From: Anastatus disparis | Taxonomy: Eukaryota > Arthropoda > Insecta > Hymenoptera > Eupelmidae | NCBI GenBank assembly: GCA_017163975.1 | Contig: JAFFSR010000370.1 | Location: forward strand, 1,488,001 to 1,552,000 | Length of the DNA: 64,000 bases | Direction: 5' to 3' | Shown here: positions 51,801 to 63,811 of the stretch, in pieces | How positions within the stretch are numbered: position 1 is the first letter of the stretch | Layout: the number at the start of each line of letters is the position of its first letter | The notes under the pieces: generated by a model | What the model was told of the DNA's origin: nothing | What the model saw: the letters and a program-made list of their open reading frames with translations, nothing else | The model's database searches: none | Program-made: the position numbers and the translations under genes

Positions 51801-54800
51801 AGAAAAACAAATTTCTCAGTTAGAAAAAATCAAATTTCTCAAAAACCGTGTTTCGTAGGGAAATTTCCTATTCAGGATCATTTTATCTTTGAAAAATGAA
51901 GAGCGGAAACTTGGTTTGATAAATCATATCGCAAAAAAGGAAAATTACATTTTTTTAAAAAGATGCGATCAGCTGTAAGAATACAATGGCCGTGCAAGAA
52001 ACCATGTTTCATAGTTGGCATCAATGCTAATGTATAGTTTGGTACGCGCCAACTTCAAATTCGAATTTTAAATGTAAATTGAATTTGTTTTATATGTACA
52101 ATTTCTACAAATGAACACTTTTTTAACATAAAACTGTTTTATTTTATTTAAAACATAAATATGTAAAAAATTTAATATTATAAGAGAGAACAATATAGTT
52201 TACATCATTTGCGAACTCATTATTTTTTTTTAAATTTTCATTATAGCAAAATAAGTAATCTATTCGTTTTTTTTGTTTGAAACAAAATATTTTTTGAATG
52301 ACTTTATTGAATTAGCGAAACTTTGGCATATCCTAACCTTTTTAGAATGAAAATATGTTTTCAAAAGCGAATAATAAGGATTACTTAATTTTATTGATAA
52401 TTATGGTTTTTGAAAAATAAACAGTCATAAGTAATTTTATTAAGATAAGACTTTGAAAAAACGTGAGAAAAATCACTTAATTTTTTTAATCTTAGTGTAA
52501 TGAGTATAAAATAAAATTCATAATATTATTTTTGAAAAATTTGTAGAAATCTATTTTTCAAATTCATTATTTTCCTAATATTTATCTTTTTATTCGGAAT
52601 TTAAATTTTACATTCATGTTATATATAGATTTATCAATCAAACATAAATATAAAAAGAATAGAAAAGATTTTGAAATCTATTCTTTTTGACAAAATTTTT
52701 TTAAAGATAAATGAACAAGACTCTCCGTAAAACACAAACTGCAAAACAACTTTCTTTTATTTGACAAAGAATTTCAATTTGGTAGAAATGAATGATTAGT
52801 TTTTGAATTTTGTAAATAAATTAAATCATAAATAAATGTACATGTTGAACCTTAAAACTTCAATTTTATTTATGCATTGTAATACTTATCATTTTAACTA
52901 AATGTTATTTTTTCAAAAAACTGTAAAAAACTATGAAAAAATATAAATAATCGTAAATAAATGTGAATAATTGTAAAAAAAATAAATAGATGTAAATAAC
53001 TGTAAATAAATATAAACAACTGTATATTTATAGTTATTTACAGTTATTTACAGTTAGTAACACTTATTTACAATTATTTCCAGAAATTTTTTCCATATGG
53101 GCTTATCTTAATAAAATTATTTACAACTGTTTATTTTAAAGAACGATAATATAAAATAATATTTGATGAGATTATATTATATAATAAAATTATATTAGCA
53201 ATAAAATTAAGTAATCCTTATCATTCGCTTTTGAAAACATATTTTCATTCTAAAAAGGTTAGGATATGCCAAAGTTTCGCTAATTCAATAAAGTCATTCA
53301 AAAAATATTTTGTTTCAAACAAAGAAACGAATAGATTACTTATTTTGCTATAATGAAAATTTAAAAAAAAATAATGAGTTCGCAAATGATGTAAACTATA
53401 TTGTTCTCTCTTATAATATTAAATTTTTACATATTTATGTTTTAAATAAAATAAAACAGTTTTATGTTAAAAAAGTGTTCATTTGTAGAAATTGTACATA
53501 TAAAACAAATTCAATTTACATTTAAAATTCGAATTTGAAGTTGGCGCATACCAAACTATACATTAGCATTGATGCCAACTATGAAACATGGTTTCTTGAA
53601 CGGCCATTGTATTCTTACAGCTGATCGTATCTTTTTAGAAAAATGTAATTTTGCTTTTTTGCGATATGATTTATCAAACCAAGTTTCCGCCCTTCATTTT
53701 TCAAAGATAAAATGTTCCTGAATAGGAAATTTCCCTACGAAACACGGTTTTTGAGAAATTTGATTTTTTCAAACTGAGAAATTTGTTTTTCTAATTATCT
53801 TCGATTAACGCTTTTTTTCGCTAATTTTTAGAGTTTCCGCCCTTCATCGAAATTAAATGAAGTGATCTATAAAAGGAAAATTCATTCCGATGTATAGTTT
53901 TTTCAAAAATTGTAATTTTATAAAATTATAATTTTCGATCGGTAAAGTAGCGTGAAACCATACCCTTAATAAAGCTTTTAAACTTTATAGTTTTTATAGT
54001 TAGTAATCACGCCAATTTTCAAATCTTACGATATATTATTTTTAACGCGAGATACAGTAGTTGCGGGTTTTTTTTTCTAACATACATTATCTCGGCCTAA
54101 GCGGATCACTTGCTGAAATCGTAATATCTCACGTCCTATTGAAGCAAATCTGGCTTGAAATGGCTTATTCTAAAGCTAGGGAGTTTTGTAATGACATTGC
54201 TATCGTAAATCTCACAAAAAAATGCTCATCTGGAATTGCGATCGATGAAAAGTTGGAATATCATCAAAATCGAAACTCATGCAACGGTTTCCAGTAGCTT
54301 CGCCCTTATTAAAACATTGAAAAATACCTTGATAAAGCATTTATACTAAAGTTTTTATCATTAATAATCACGACAATTTTGAAATCTTACAATATTTTAT
54401 AAGGCGTATACTTGCTAAAATAGTAATATCACCCGTTCTATTCAATCCAATTCAGCTTGATACAACTTATTCCGAAGCTCATAATCTTTGCAATCATTCG
54501 ACCATTGTAACCTCGATGAAAACAATTTCGTCTGTTATGACGATCGATGAAAATTTGAAAAAACTCAAAAATCGAAACTCATCTCACGGTTTACAATAGC
54601 TTCGTTACTATTTAAAAGTTGAAAAATTTCCTAATAAAGCTTTTAAACTTTAGTTTGTTTAGTTAATAATCAGGACAATTTTCAACAAATCTGACAATAT
54701 CTTGATCTTAACGTGAGATATAGTAGTTGCGGGTTTTTTAACCTAAATTTACTCTGCTTAAGCGGCTCACTTGCTGAAATCGTAATATCTAACGTTCTAT

Positions 54801-54890
54801 TAAAGCAAATCGATCTGGAAACGGCTTATTTCAATGCTTGAAAGTTTTCTAATCACATCGCAATCGTAAATCTCACAGAAAAAATGCGCA
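42825..54890 (+). repeat. ~362-bp satellite array, forward half
   Basis: GCGATCGA recurs at 42825, 43188, 43553 and 43916, a spacing of 363-365. Each unit contains GTGCCACGGTTTC, GCGAGATACAGTAGTTGCG and CACTTACTGAAATCGTAATA. Dimeric variants alternate early on (AGTTTTCTTATC / AGTTGG(C/T)TTATC), and 45700-48000 shows a ~723-bp higher-order unit. I estimate about 27 units after removing the insert at 51628-53965. The small repeated frames starting MRSKKNWKILK are by-products. Confidence 0.95.
51628..53965. mobile_element. TTAA-type foldback element, 2338 bp
   Basis: TTAA flanks both ends (51624-51627 and 53966-53969) and joins to restore satellite sequence. The ends GGGTATGGTTTCACGCTAC are inverted. 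Arms of about 760 bp are nearly identical; the ~0.8-kb centre contains TGTAAATAA repeats that are themselves inverted near 53020. The GGG start and TTAA target suggest Kolobok or piggyBac. The 71-aa frame at 53310-53525 shows no domain. Confidence 0.88.
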
Positions 54891-57800
54891 TGGAAACAGT
54901 TGCATAAGTTTCGATTTTCAAGATATTCCAACTTTTCATTGATCGCAATTGCAGATGAGCTTCTTTTTGTGAGATTTACGATTGCGATGCCATTACAAAA
55001 CTCTCAAGCTTCAGAATGAGCCGTTTCCAGCTCGATTTGGTTAGATAGAACGTGAGATATTACGATTTCAGCAAGTGACCCGCTTAAGCAGAGATAATGT
55101 ACGTTAGAAAAAAAAACCCGCAACTACTATATCCCGCGTTGAGAGCAAGACATTGTAATATTTCAAAATTGTCGTGATTACTAACTATAAAAACTAAAAT
55201 TTAAAAGCTTTATTAAGGTATTTTTCAATGTTTTAATCGGTGCCAAGCTATAGGAAATCGATGCGTGACTTTCGCTTTTCAAGATATTCCAACTTTTCAT
55301 CGATCGCAATTGCAGATGAGCTTCTTTTTGTAAGATTTGCGATTGCGATGCCATTATAAAACTCTTAAGCTTACAAATGAGCCATTGCCAGCTCGATTCG
55401 ATTTAATAGAACGTAAGATATTACGATTTCAGCAAGTGACACGCTTAAGCAGAGATAATGTAGGTTAGAAAAAAAAACACGCAACTACTATATCTCGCGT
55501 TGAGAGCAAGATATTGTAATATTTGAAAATTGTCGTGATTACTAACAATAAAAACTAAAGTTTAAAGGCTTTATTAAGGTATTTTTCAATGTTCTAATCG
55601 GTGCCAAGCTATAGGAAACCGTTGCGTGCCTTTGTTTTCAAGATATTCCAACTTTTCATCGATCGCAATTGCAGATGAGCTTCTTTTTGTAATATTTGCG
55701 ATTGCTATGCCATTACAAAACTCTCAAGCTTCAAAATAAGCCGTTTCCAGCTCGATTTGGTTTAATAGAACGTGAGATATTACGATTTCAGCAAGTGACC
55801 CGCTTAAGCAGAGATAATGTAGGTTAGAAAAAAAAACCCGCAACTATTATATCTCGTGTTGATAGCAAGATATTGTAATATTTGAAAATTGTCGTGATTA
55901 CCAACTATAAAAACTAAAGTCTAAAAGCTTTATACATGTATTTTTTAATGTTTTAATAATTGCGAGGCTATTGGAAACCATGGATAATGTTTGGATTTTA
56001 AAGATTTTCCAACTTTTTGTCGATCGCAATTCCAGATGTGAATTTATTTCATGAGATTTACGAATTCGATGAGATAAGATAAAGCAAAGTTAACGTAGGT
56101 TAGCAAAAATAAAACACGCAACTACTGTATCTCGCGTTAAGAGCAAGATATCGTAATAATTGAAAATTGTCGTAATTTCTAACATTCAAAACTAAAGTCT
56201 AAAGCTTTATAAAGGTCTTTATTAGTGTTTTAATAGTTGCGGGCTATTGGAAACCGTGGCACGTGTTACGATTTTTAAGATTTTCGAATTTTTCGTCGAT
56301 CGCAATTACAGATGTGAATTTTTTTCGTCAGATTTACAATTGCGATGTGATTGCAAAACTCCTAAGCTTTAGAATGAGTCGTTTTAAGCCCGATTTGCTT
56401 TAATAGAACGTAAGATATTACGATTTCAGTAAGTGACCCTCTTAAGCAAAGTTAACGTAGGTTAGCAAAAAAAAACACGCAACTACTGTATCTCGATTTA
56501 GAGCAAGATATCGTAAAATAAAAACGTAGTAAAATAAAAATTGTCGTGATTTTAACATTAAAAACTGAAGTCTAGAGCTTTATAAAGGTATTTATTTGTG
56601 TTTTAATAGTTGCGAGGCAATTGGAAACCGTGGCACGAGTTACGATTTTTAAGATTTTTTAACTTTTCGTCGATCGCAATTAGAGATTCGAATTTTTTTC
56701 TTCAGATTCACAAATTTAAAGTGATACGAAAACTTCTAAGCTTTAAAATGAGTCGTTTTAAGTCCGATTTGCTTCAATAGAACGTAAGATATTACGATTT
56801 CAGTAAGTGACCCTCTTAAGAGGATATCGTAGTTCTGCTCCTCCTAATAATATTTTTATTCAAAGTTCATGAGTAAACAGTGCGTCAAATCAAATTCTTT
56901 CACTTCAGTAAGAAAATTCGTAAGATTAATCCTTAGCGCGGACAAGTCAAGAAATTTACCAAAATAATATACATAAAAAGTTATAAACAAAACTTTCGAT
57001 ATATACTATTTTGAGGTTAGGTTCATCGAGCTTGATATCTAATTTTCATTCAAAGTTCATAAAAAAATATGAAGCTAAATTGAATTTTTAATTTAACAAA
57101 AATTATTGTATTAATATAGTTTTACCGCGGACAAGTCATTATATATGTCCAAATAGTAAATTTAAAAAGATATCAGTAAGATAAAAAAAGCAAAAGTCGA
57201 TTCCAACAACTACGACATCCCGTTAATTAAAGTAAACGTAGGTTAGCAAAAAAAAAACCGCAACTACTGTATCTTGCGTTAAGAGCAAGATATCGTAAAA
57301 ATTGAAAATTGTTGTGATTTCTAACATTCAAAACTAAAGTCTAAAGCTTTATAAAGGTATTTATTAGTGTTTAATAGTTGTGAGGCAACTGGAAACCGTG
57401 GCACGAGTTACGATTTTTAAAATTTTTTAACTTTTCGACGATCGCAATTACAGATTCGGATTTTTTTCGTCAGATTCACAAATTTAAAGTGATACGAAAA
57501 CTTCTAAGCTTTGAAATGAGTCGTTTTGAGCCCGATTTGCTTCAATAGAACGTGAGATATTACGATTTCAGTAAGTGACCCTCTTAAGCAAAGTTAACGT
57601 AGGTTGGAAAAAAAAAACACGCAACTACTGTATCTCGCGTTAAGAGCAAGATATCCAAATAATTGAAATATGTTGTGATTTCTAACATTAAAAACTAAAG
57701 ATTAACAGCTTTATAAAGGTATTTATTAGTGTTTTAATAGTTGCGAGGCAATTAGAAACCGTGGCACGAGTTACGATTTTTAAGATTTTCCAACTTTTCG

Positions 57801-60365
57801 TCGATCGCAATTACAGATTCGAATTTTTTTCGTAAGATTCACAAATTTAAATTGATAAGAAAACTTCTAAGCTTTAAAATGAGTCGTTTTAAGCCCGATT
57901 TGCTTCAATAGAACGTGAGATATTACGATTTCAGTAAGTGACCCTCTTAATCAAAGTTAACGTAGGTTAGCAAAAAAAAAAACACGCAACTACTGTATCT
58001 CGCGTTAGGAGCAAGATATCCAAATAATTAAAAATTATCGTGATTGTTAACATTAAAAACTAAAGATTAACAGCTTGATAAAGGTATTTATTAGTGTTTT
58101 AATAGTTGCGAGGCAATTAGAAACCGTGGCACGAGTTACAATTTTTAAGATTTTCCAACTTTTCGTCGACCGCAATTACAGATTCGAATTTTTTTCGTAA
58201 GATTCACAAATTTAAATTGATAAGAAAACTTCTAAGCTTTAAAATGAGTTGTTGTAAGCCCAATTCGCTTCAATAGATCGTGAGATATTACGATTTCAGT
58301 AAGTGACCCTCTTAAGCAAAGTTAACGTAGGTTGGAAAAAAAAAACACGCAACTACTGTATCTCGCGTTAAGAGCAAGATATCCAAATAATTGAAATATG
58401 TTGTGATTTCTAACATTAAAAACTAAAGATTAACAGCTTTATAAAGGTATTTATTAGTGTTTTAATAGTTGCGAGGCAATTAGAAACCGTGGCACGAGTT
58501 ACGATTTTTAAGATTTTCCAACTTTTCGTCGATCGCAATTACAGATTCGAATTTTTTTCGTAAGATTCACAAATTTAAATTGATAAGAAAACTTCTAAGC
58601 TTTAAAATGAGTCGTTTTAAGCCCGATTTGCTTCAATAGAACGTGAGATATTACGATTTCAGTAAGTGACCCTCTTAATCAAAGTTAACGTAGGTTAGCA
58701 AAAAAAAAAACACGCAACTACTGTATCTCGCGTTAGGAGCAAGATATCCAAATAATTGAAAATTGTCGTGATTTTTAACATTAAAAACTAAAGAGTAACA
58801 GCTTTATAAAGGTATTTATTAGTGTTTTAATAGTTGCGAGGCAATTAGAAACCGTGGCACGAGTTACGATTTTTAAGATTTTCCAACTTTTCGTCGATCG
58901 CAATTACAGATTCGAATTTTTTTCGTAAGATTCACAAATTTAAATTGATAAGAAAACTTCTAAGCTTTAAAATGAGTTGTTGTAAGCCCAATTCGCTTCA
59001 ATAGATCGTGAGATATTACGATTTCAGTAAGTGACCCTCTTAAGCAAAGTTAACGTAGGTTAACAAAAAAAAACTCGCAACTACTGTATCTCGCGTTAAG
59101 AGTAAGATATCCAAATAATTGAAAATTATCGTGATTGTTAACATTAAAAACTAAAGAGTAACAGCTTTATAAAGGTATTTATTAGTGTTTTAATAGTTGC
59201 GAGGCAATTAGAAACCGTGGCACGAGTTACGATTTTTAAGATTTTCCAACTTTTCGTCGATCGCAATTACGGATTCGAATTTTTTTCGTAAGATTCACAA
59301 ATTTAAATTGATAAGAAAACTTCTAAGCTTTAAAATGAGTCGTTTTGAGCCCAATTTGCTTCAATAGAACGTGAGATATTACGATTTCAGTAAGTGACCC
59401 TCTTAAGCAAAGTTAACGTAGGTTAGCAAAAAAAAAAAAAACACGCAACTTCTGTATCTCGCGTTAGGAGCAAGATATCCAAATAATTAAAAATTATCGT
59501 GATTGTTAACATTAAAAACTAAAGATTAACAGCTTGATAAAGGTATTTATTAGTGTTTTAATAGTTGCGAGGCAATTAGAAACCGTGGCACGAGTTACAA
59601 TTTTTAAGATTTTCCAACTTTTCGTCGACCGCAATTACAGATTCGAATTTTTTTCGTAAGATTCACAAATTTAAATTGATAAGAAAACTTCTAAGCTTTA
59701 AAATGAGTTGTTGTAAGCCCAATTCGCTTCAATAGATCGTGAGATATTACGATTTCAGTAAGTGACCCTCTTAAGCAAAGTTAACGTAGGTTAACAAAAA
59801 AAAACTCGCAACTACTGTATCTCGCGTTAAGAGCAAGATATCCAAATAATTGAAAATTATCGTGATTGTTAACATTAAAAACTAAAGATTAACAGCTTGA
59901 TAAAGGTATTTATTAGTGTTTTAATAGTTGCGAGGCAATTAGAAACCGTGGCACGAGTTACGATTTTTAAGATTTTCCAACTTTTCGTCGATCGCAATTA
60001 CAGATTCGAATTTTTTTCGTAAGATTCACAAATTTTAATTGATAAGCAAACTTCTAAGCTTTAAAATGAGTCGTTTTGAAGCCCAATTTGCTTCAACAGA
60101 TCGTGAGATATTACGATTTCAGTAAGTGACCCTCTTAAGCAAAGTTAACGTAGGTTAACAAAAAAAAAACACGCAACTACTGTATCTCGCGTTAAGAGTA
60201 AGATATCCAAATAATTGAAAATTATCGTGATTGTTAACATTAAAAACTAAAGATTAACAGCTTGATAAAGGTATTTATTACTGTTCTAATAGTTGCGAGG
60301 TAATTAGAAACCGTGGCACGAGTTACGATTTTTAAGATTTTCCAACTTTTTGTCCATCGCAATTA
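54891..60365 (-). repeat. ~362-bp satellite array, reverse half
   Basis: These are the same monomers in reverse complement, starting at a head-to-head junction near 54890. I estimate about 14 units after removing the 403-bp insert at 56820-57222. Units near the junction are more diverged; those from about 57240 outward are much more alike. Confidence 0.95.
56820..57222. mobile_element. TTAA-type MITE, 403 bp
   Basis: TTAA flanks both ends (56816-56819 and 57223-57226). The short inverted ends are GGATATCGTAGTT and AACTACGACATCC. GCGGACAAGTCA occurs twice inside. The right half matches, in reverse, the sequence at 19021-19160. Confidence 0.75.
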
Positions 60366-61425
60366 CAAGTTGTGCAGATTTTTTTTATGTCAAGTAAAAT
60401 TTTTTTTTTAATCTTTCGACTGTTAATAGTTTATTTGTCATAGCGACATTGACAATTATATCGTTTATAATAAGAAATTATTAATGAGATCTAAAACCTT
60501 ATAGTTTTATGTAGTTAGCGCAAGGACTAAATGTTATTATAATTAATAATATGTAAAACTAAATGTTATTTTTATTAATAACATTCGTGGCTTATTAAAT
60601 ATGCATTTGTCTTAATTTATTATTAACTAATAATAATTAAAAAAAATTAATTAGACAAATATTATTAAATAATAATAAATTCAATAATAAATTAATTATT
60701 ACTCATTGTTAAATTAATTTAATGTTATTTGATTTTCGACAAGAATCAATTTTAGTAATAAGAACATAAATCATAATACCGAATAGTCGTTTTCATTTAA
60801 TTATTTTAATTATCATTTTTATAAAACAGCAAATAATATGAAACGAAGCGCGAATCAGTCGCATAAAGAAAGTTGGATGCAATCTTTTAAATATGCATGA
60901 TTGATTATTTTAATTTGTTGTGTCGTCATCTATTGTTTGAGAACTACACTGAGAGAAAATTCATGCTAATAGAGCATGCGAACTGCCATCTATGCGAGCA
61001 TATAAAACATTGATACAAATATGACAGGCCGTGAGAAGCTCTATTAGTATTGGATTACCTTATACTAAAAAAGATGGTATGGAGAGTAACTAAAGCATGA
61101 GCGGCATTCACTGATGACTTGCGTGGTATACTTCGATGACTCCCCACTCTCATATCCTTTGTTTGCTTGAGTCGCCTCCTCTTTTGGGTGGCGACGCGAG
61201 CAAACACGGCTGGTCTATACCCAAAATTATGTTGCAAATTTCTTTAACGTATTTTCGTAGCGTGAATCTTTTATTTCTTTTCTTTTTTATGAAGGGAGAT
61301 ACGTTATAAATATAACCTGTTAAACTTTTTAACTTTAAATAATTTATTTTTAACTTAAAATTTAATTATTTTTAAACCGCTGGGGGCAGATGAGCATGTA
61401 CGATTTTACGCCAAAGATATTTCGG

Positions 61426-61507
61426 AGTAGCGTTGGTCTAGTGCGTAACGTTCACGCTTTTCGTTTTGAGTACGCGAGTTCAACTCTCAGCTAGGGTCAC
61501 TTTTTTT
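61426..61507 (+). ncRNA. tRNA-like Pol III cassette 1
   Basis: A-box-like TGGTCTAGTGCG (61434-61445) and B-box-like GAGTTCAACTC (61476-61486) are spaced as in a tRNA and followed by a T run at 61501, a Pol III terminator. The anticodon and T stems pair poorly, so a working tRNA is unlikely. Confidence 0.5.
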
Positions 61508-62084
61508 AAAATTTTTTTTTATTGTTTTAATATTTTTTATTCCTTTTTATATTTATTTTTTTTTAGATTTTGTATTTTTTAATAATTTTAAAATTTAATT
61601 TTTCACAAGTAGGCTTGTTATTTTAAATAAAAATTTTTCAAAAATAAATTATTCTTTATAGGTAGTAATTACAAATATTGATAAATAAATAATAGTGATG
61701 TTTATTTTATAATAGTGATGTTTATTTTATAATAGTATAGTTTAGTTTATTTATAATTTAGTTTATAAAATTTACAATAAATTACAATAAATAAATAAAA
61801 CTGAGTTATTATTATTTATGTTATAATATATATTGTATATTGAAATATGTTTATAAAGATAAAATTGAACTATAGTATTGTAAATATCACTATTATTTAT
61901 TTATTAATATTTTAAATTATTTTCTATATGAAATAATTTATTTAAAAATATTAATAAAAAAACGAGCATATTTTAAGTAACTTGTGAAAAAATAGATTTT
62001 AAAATTAATAAAAAATAGAAAATAAAAAAATATAAATAAAAAAAGCAATAAAAACTATTGAAATAATAAAAAAAAAGTTTAAAA

Positions 62085-62166
62085 AAAGTGGTTCTAACCA
62101 AGAGTTGAACTCGCGTACTCAAAAGGAAAAGCGCGAACGTTACGCACTAGACCAACGCTACTTCGA
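62085..62166 (-). ncRNA. tRNA-like Pol III cassette 2, opposite arm
   Basis: The mirror of cassette 1, with the same A- and B-box words and a T run on the minus strand. It differs at several bases but keeps both boxes. The two cassettes point toward each other. Confidence 0.5.
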
Positions 62167-63116
62167 AATATCTCTGGCGTAAAATCGTACATGCTTATCT
62201 GCCCCCAGCGGTTTAAAATAATTAAATTTTAAGTTAAAAATAAATTATTTAAAGTTAAAAAGTTTAACAGGTTATATTTATAACGTATATCCCTTCACAA
62301 AAAAAGAAAAGAAATAAAAGATTCACTCTACGAAAATACGTTAATGAAATTTGCAACATGATTTTGGATATAGACCAGCCGTGTTTGCTCGCGTCGCCAC
62401 CCAAAAGAGGAGGCGACTTGAGCAATAGAAGAATGCCATAGTTAGCAGTAAAGAAAGAATAGTGGACAAGCCACGTTTACTTCCTTCACGTCCCATGAGA
62501 GGATACAGCGCTAGCTATCGAAGGATATTAGAGTGGGGAGCAACTAAAGCATGTAAACAAACAGTTTTTGGATAGCACAAACCTCGTAAGAGTAGATGGT
62601 GCTGTTATTAAAGCATAGGATATTACTTACTAACTTTGGATACGTAGACTACATGCTCTATTGGCATGAATTTTCTCTCAGTGTACGCATCAGCTTCTCG
62701 CTCAAAGATGAGTCGCGCGTCGTGTTAATGGTCGATAAAACAGAGCGTTTTCGTAATTGCAATTATTTATTTAGTAATTTAATATTTAAAACTATATTTC
62801 TTTATTATTTACAATTTTAAATTAAAATATATTTTATTTACAATGATATTAGTCCTCATTTAATGTTTTTCTCGTTAAAATAACTGAAAATAAAAAAAAA
62901 ATCGTATGTCGATGCATTATTTTTTAATTATCAATAAAACCATAAATAAGTGCAATAAATTAATTCCGTTATAGTAACTTTTTTTATTTGAATTATTTAT
63001 GAATTATCAAGTCATAAAAAGTATTTTTTTTTAAACTTTTTTTCGACCGATTTTGGAAATTTTTGAAATTCCCTCTCTGACTCTGCCACTATCGGCATCG
63101 CTGTCCAGCCCTGGTG

Positions 63117-63474
63117 AAAAAAATCAGGTGAGAAGTCACCTGATTTATCAGGTGATTTATCATGCCAAAATATCATGTATCGATTTTGTTGGTTTTTACA
63201 CGTTTTAAACCATGCTTAGTCAATTTAGAACAATTTTTGAAAAATTTTTGAAATTTTTGAACTTAGAAATTTTTTTGTGATTTAGTCAAAATTTTTTCTA
63301 AGACCAAATTATCTAAAAAATTTTCTAAGTTCAAAATTTTCCAAAATTTTCAAAAATTGTTCTAAATTGACTAAGCATGGTTTAAAATGAGTAAAGATCA
63401 ACAAAATCGTTACATGATGTTTTGGCATGATAAATCACCTGATAAATCAGGTGATTTATCACCTGATTTTTTTT
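63117..63474. mobile_element. Palindromic MITE, ~358 bp, ATCAGGTG repeats at the ends
   Basis: AAAATCAGGTG at the left and CACCTGATTTT at the right start inverted arms of about 150 bp that include the nested words CACCTGATTTATCAGGTG. It abuts the end of the giant foldback. No clear TSD is visible. Confidence 0.75.
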
Positions 63475-63701
63475 AATAGGGAGGGCTCAGCACCGAAAAC
63501 AAGAACACAACAGAATTATTTCTCTGTTGGTTTCTTACGGTGGCCTTGGTTGCTGTCACGAGTGTGGTGATTATTATTTTATGAATTCACACGCTCGGGG
63601 AATTATGTATGACTTTTCTTTTTAATAGGTTTTTAATAGATAATTCTTTTATTTAAATAAAACAAAAAAAAATTATTGTTGCGTGAAAATACCACGTCAC
63701 A
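63475..63701 (-). other. Right part of the TGT...ACA element
   Basis: Sequence between the MITE and the ATTT duplication; it ends GTCACA. No gene. Confidence 0.55.
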
Positions 63702-63811
63702 ATTTGATTATCTTAATGAAATATTTACTAAACCAAATATATTTATTCTATTATTACTATGAAATTGTTATTGTAACAAGAATATATTTTACTGATTTAA
63801 TTAAATATTAT
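63702..63811 (+). repeat. ~150-bp satellite, block E
   Basis: The array resumes at ATTTGATTATCTTAATGAAA, in phase with block D. Confidence 0.95.

Larger units (their letters stand above)
60947..62683. mobile_element. TA-flanked foldback element, 1737 bp, with two tRNA-like cassettes
   Basis: TA flanks both ends (60945-60946 and 62684-62685), and the left arm of the host element shows the empty site. The ends CACTGAGAGAAAATTCATGC are inverted. The inner arms (about 61140-61620 and 62010-62430) are similar in reverse, while segments near the outer ends differ. A tRNA-like sequence lies in each arm. The TA target suggests Tc1/mariner mobilisation; no transposase is present. A 60-aa minus-strand frame at 61055-61237 has no recognised domain. 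Confidence 0.85.
41817..63113. mobile_element. Giant 21.3-kb foldback, hAT-like ends, satellite-filled arms
   Basis: The ends read CAGGGCCAGCGATGCCG (left) and CGGCATCGCTGTCCAGCCCTG (right, minus strand CAGGGCTGGACAGCG); the left end lacks 3 bases. About 1 kb of unique arm on each side is inverted and highly similar (left 41817-42824; right 60366-63113 minus one insert). The interior is a ~362-bp satellite in forward then reverse orientation, with the turn near 54890. CAGGG-type ends suggest hAT, but no 8-bp TSD is evident. No transposase is present. Confidence 0.85.
60366..63113 (-). repeat. Unique right arm of the giant foldback
   Basis: The mirror of 41817-42824, interrupted by a TA-flanked element at 60947-62683. 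Arm sequence resumes without loss at CGCATCAGCTTCTCG. Confidence 0.9.
38998..63701 (-). mobile_element. TGT...ACA-bounded element (possible solo LTR), TSD ATTT, enclosing nested insertions
   Basis: The satellite is interrupted between ATTT (38994-38997) and ATTT (63702-63705). The ends read TGTAAGGG and GTCACA. On the minus strand it starts TGTGACGTGG and ends CCCTTACA, which resembles an insect gypsy LTR. Subtracting the 21.3-kb foldback and the small one leaves about 3.0 kb, long for a solo LTR. I see no pol or gag, and no direct repeat of one end at the other. Confidence 0.6.

Noticed and set aside
54061..54297. 78-aa frame
   Set aside because: It lies within a diverged satellite unit and is not kept in neighbouring units.
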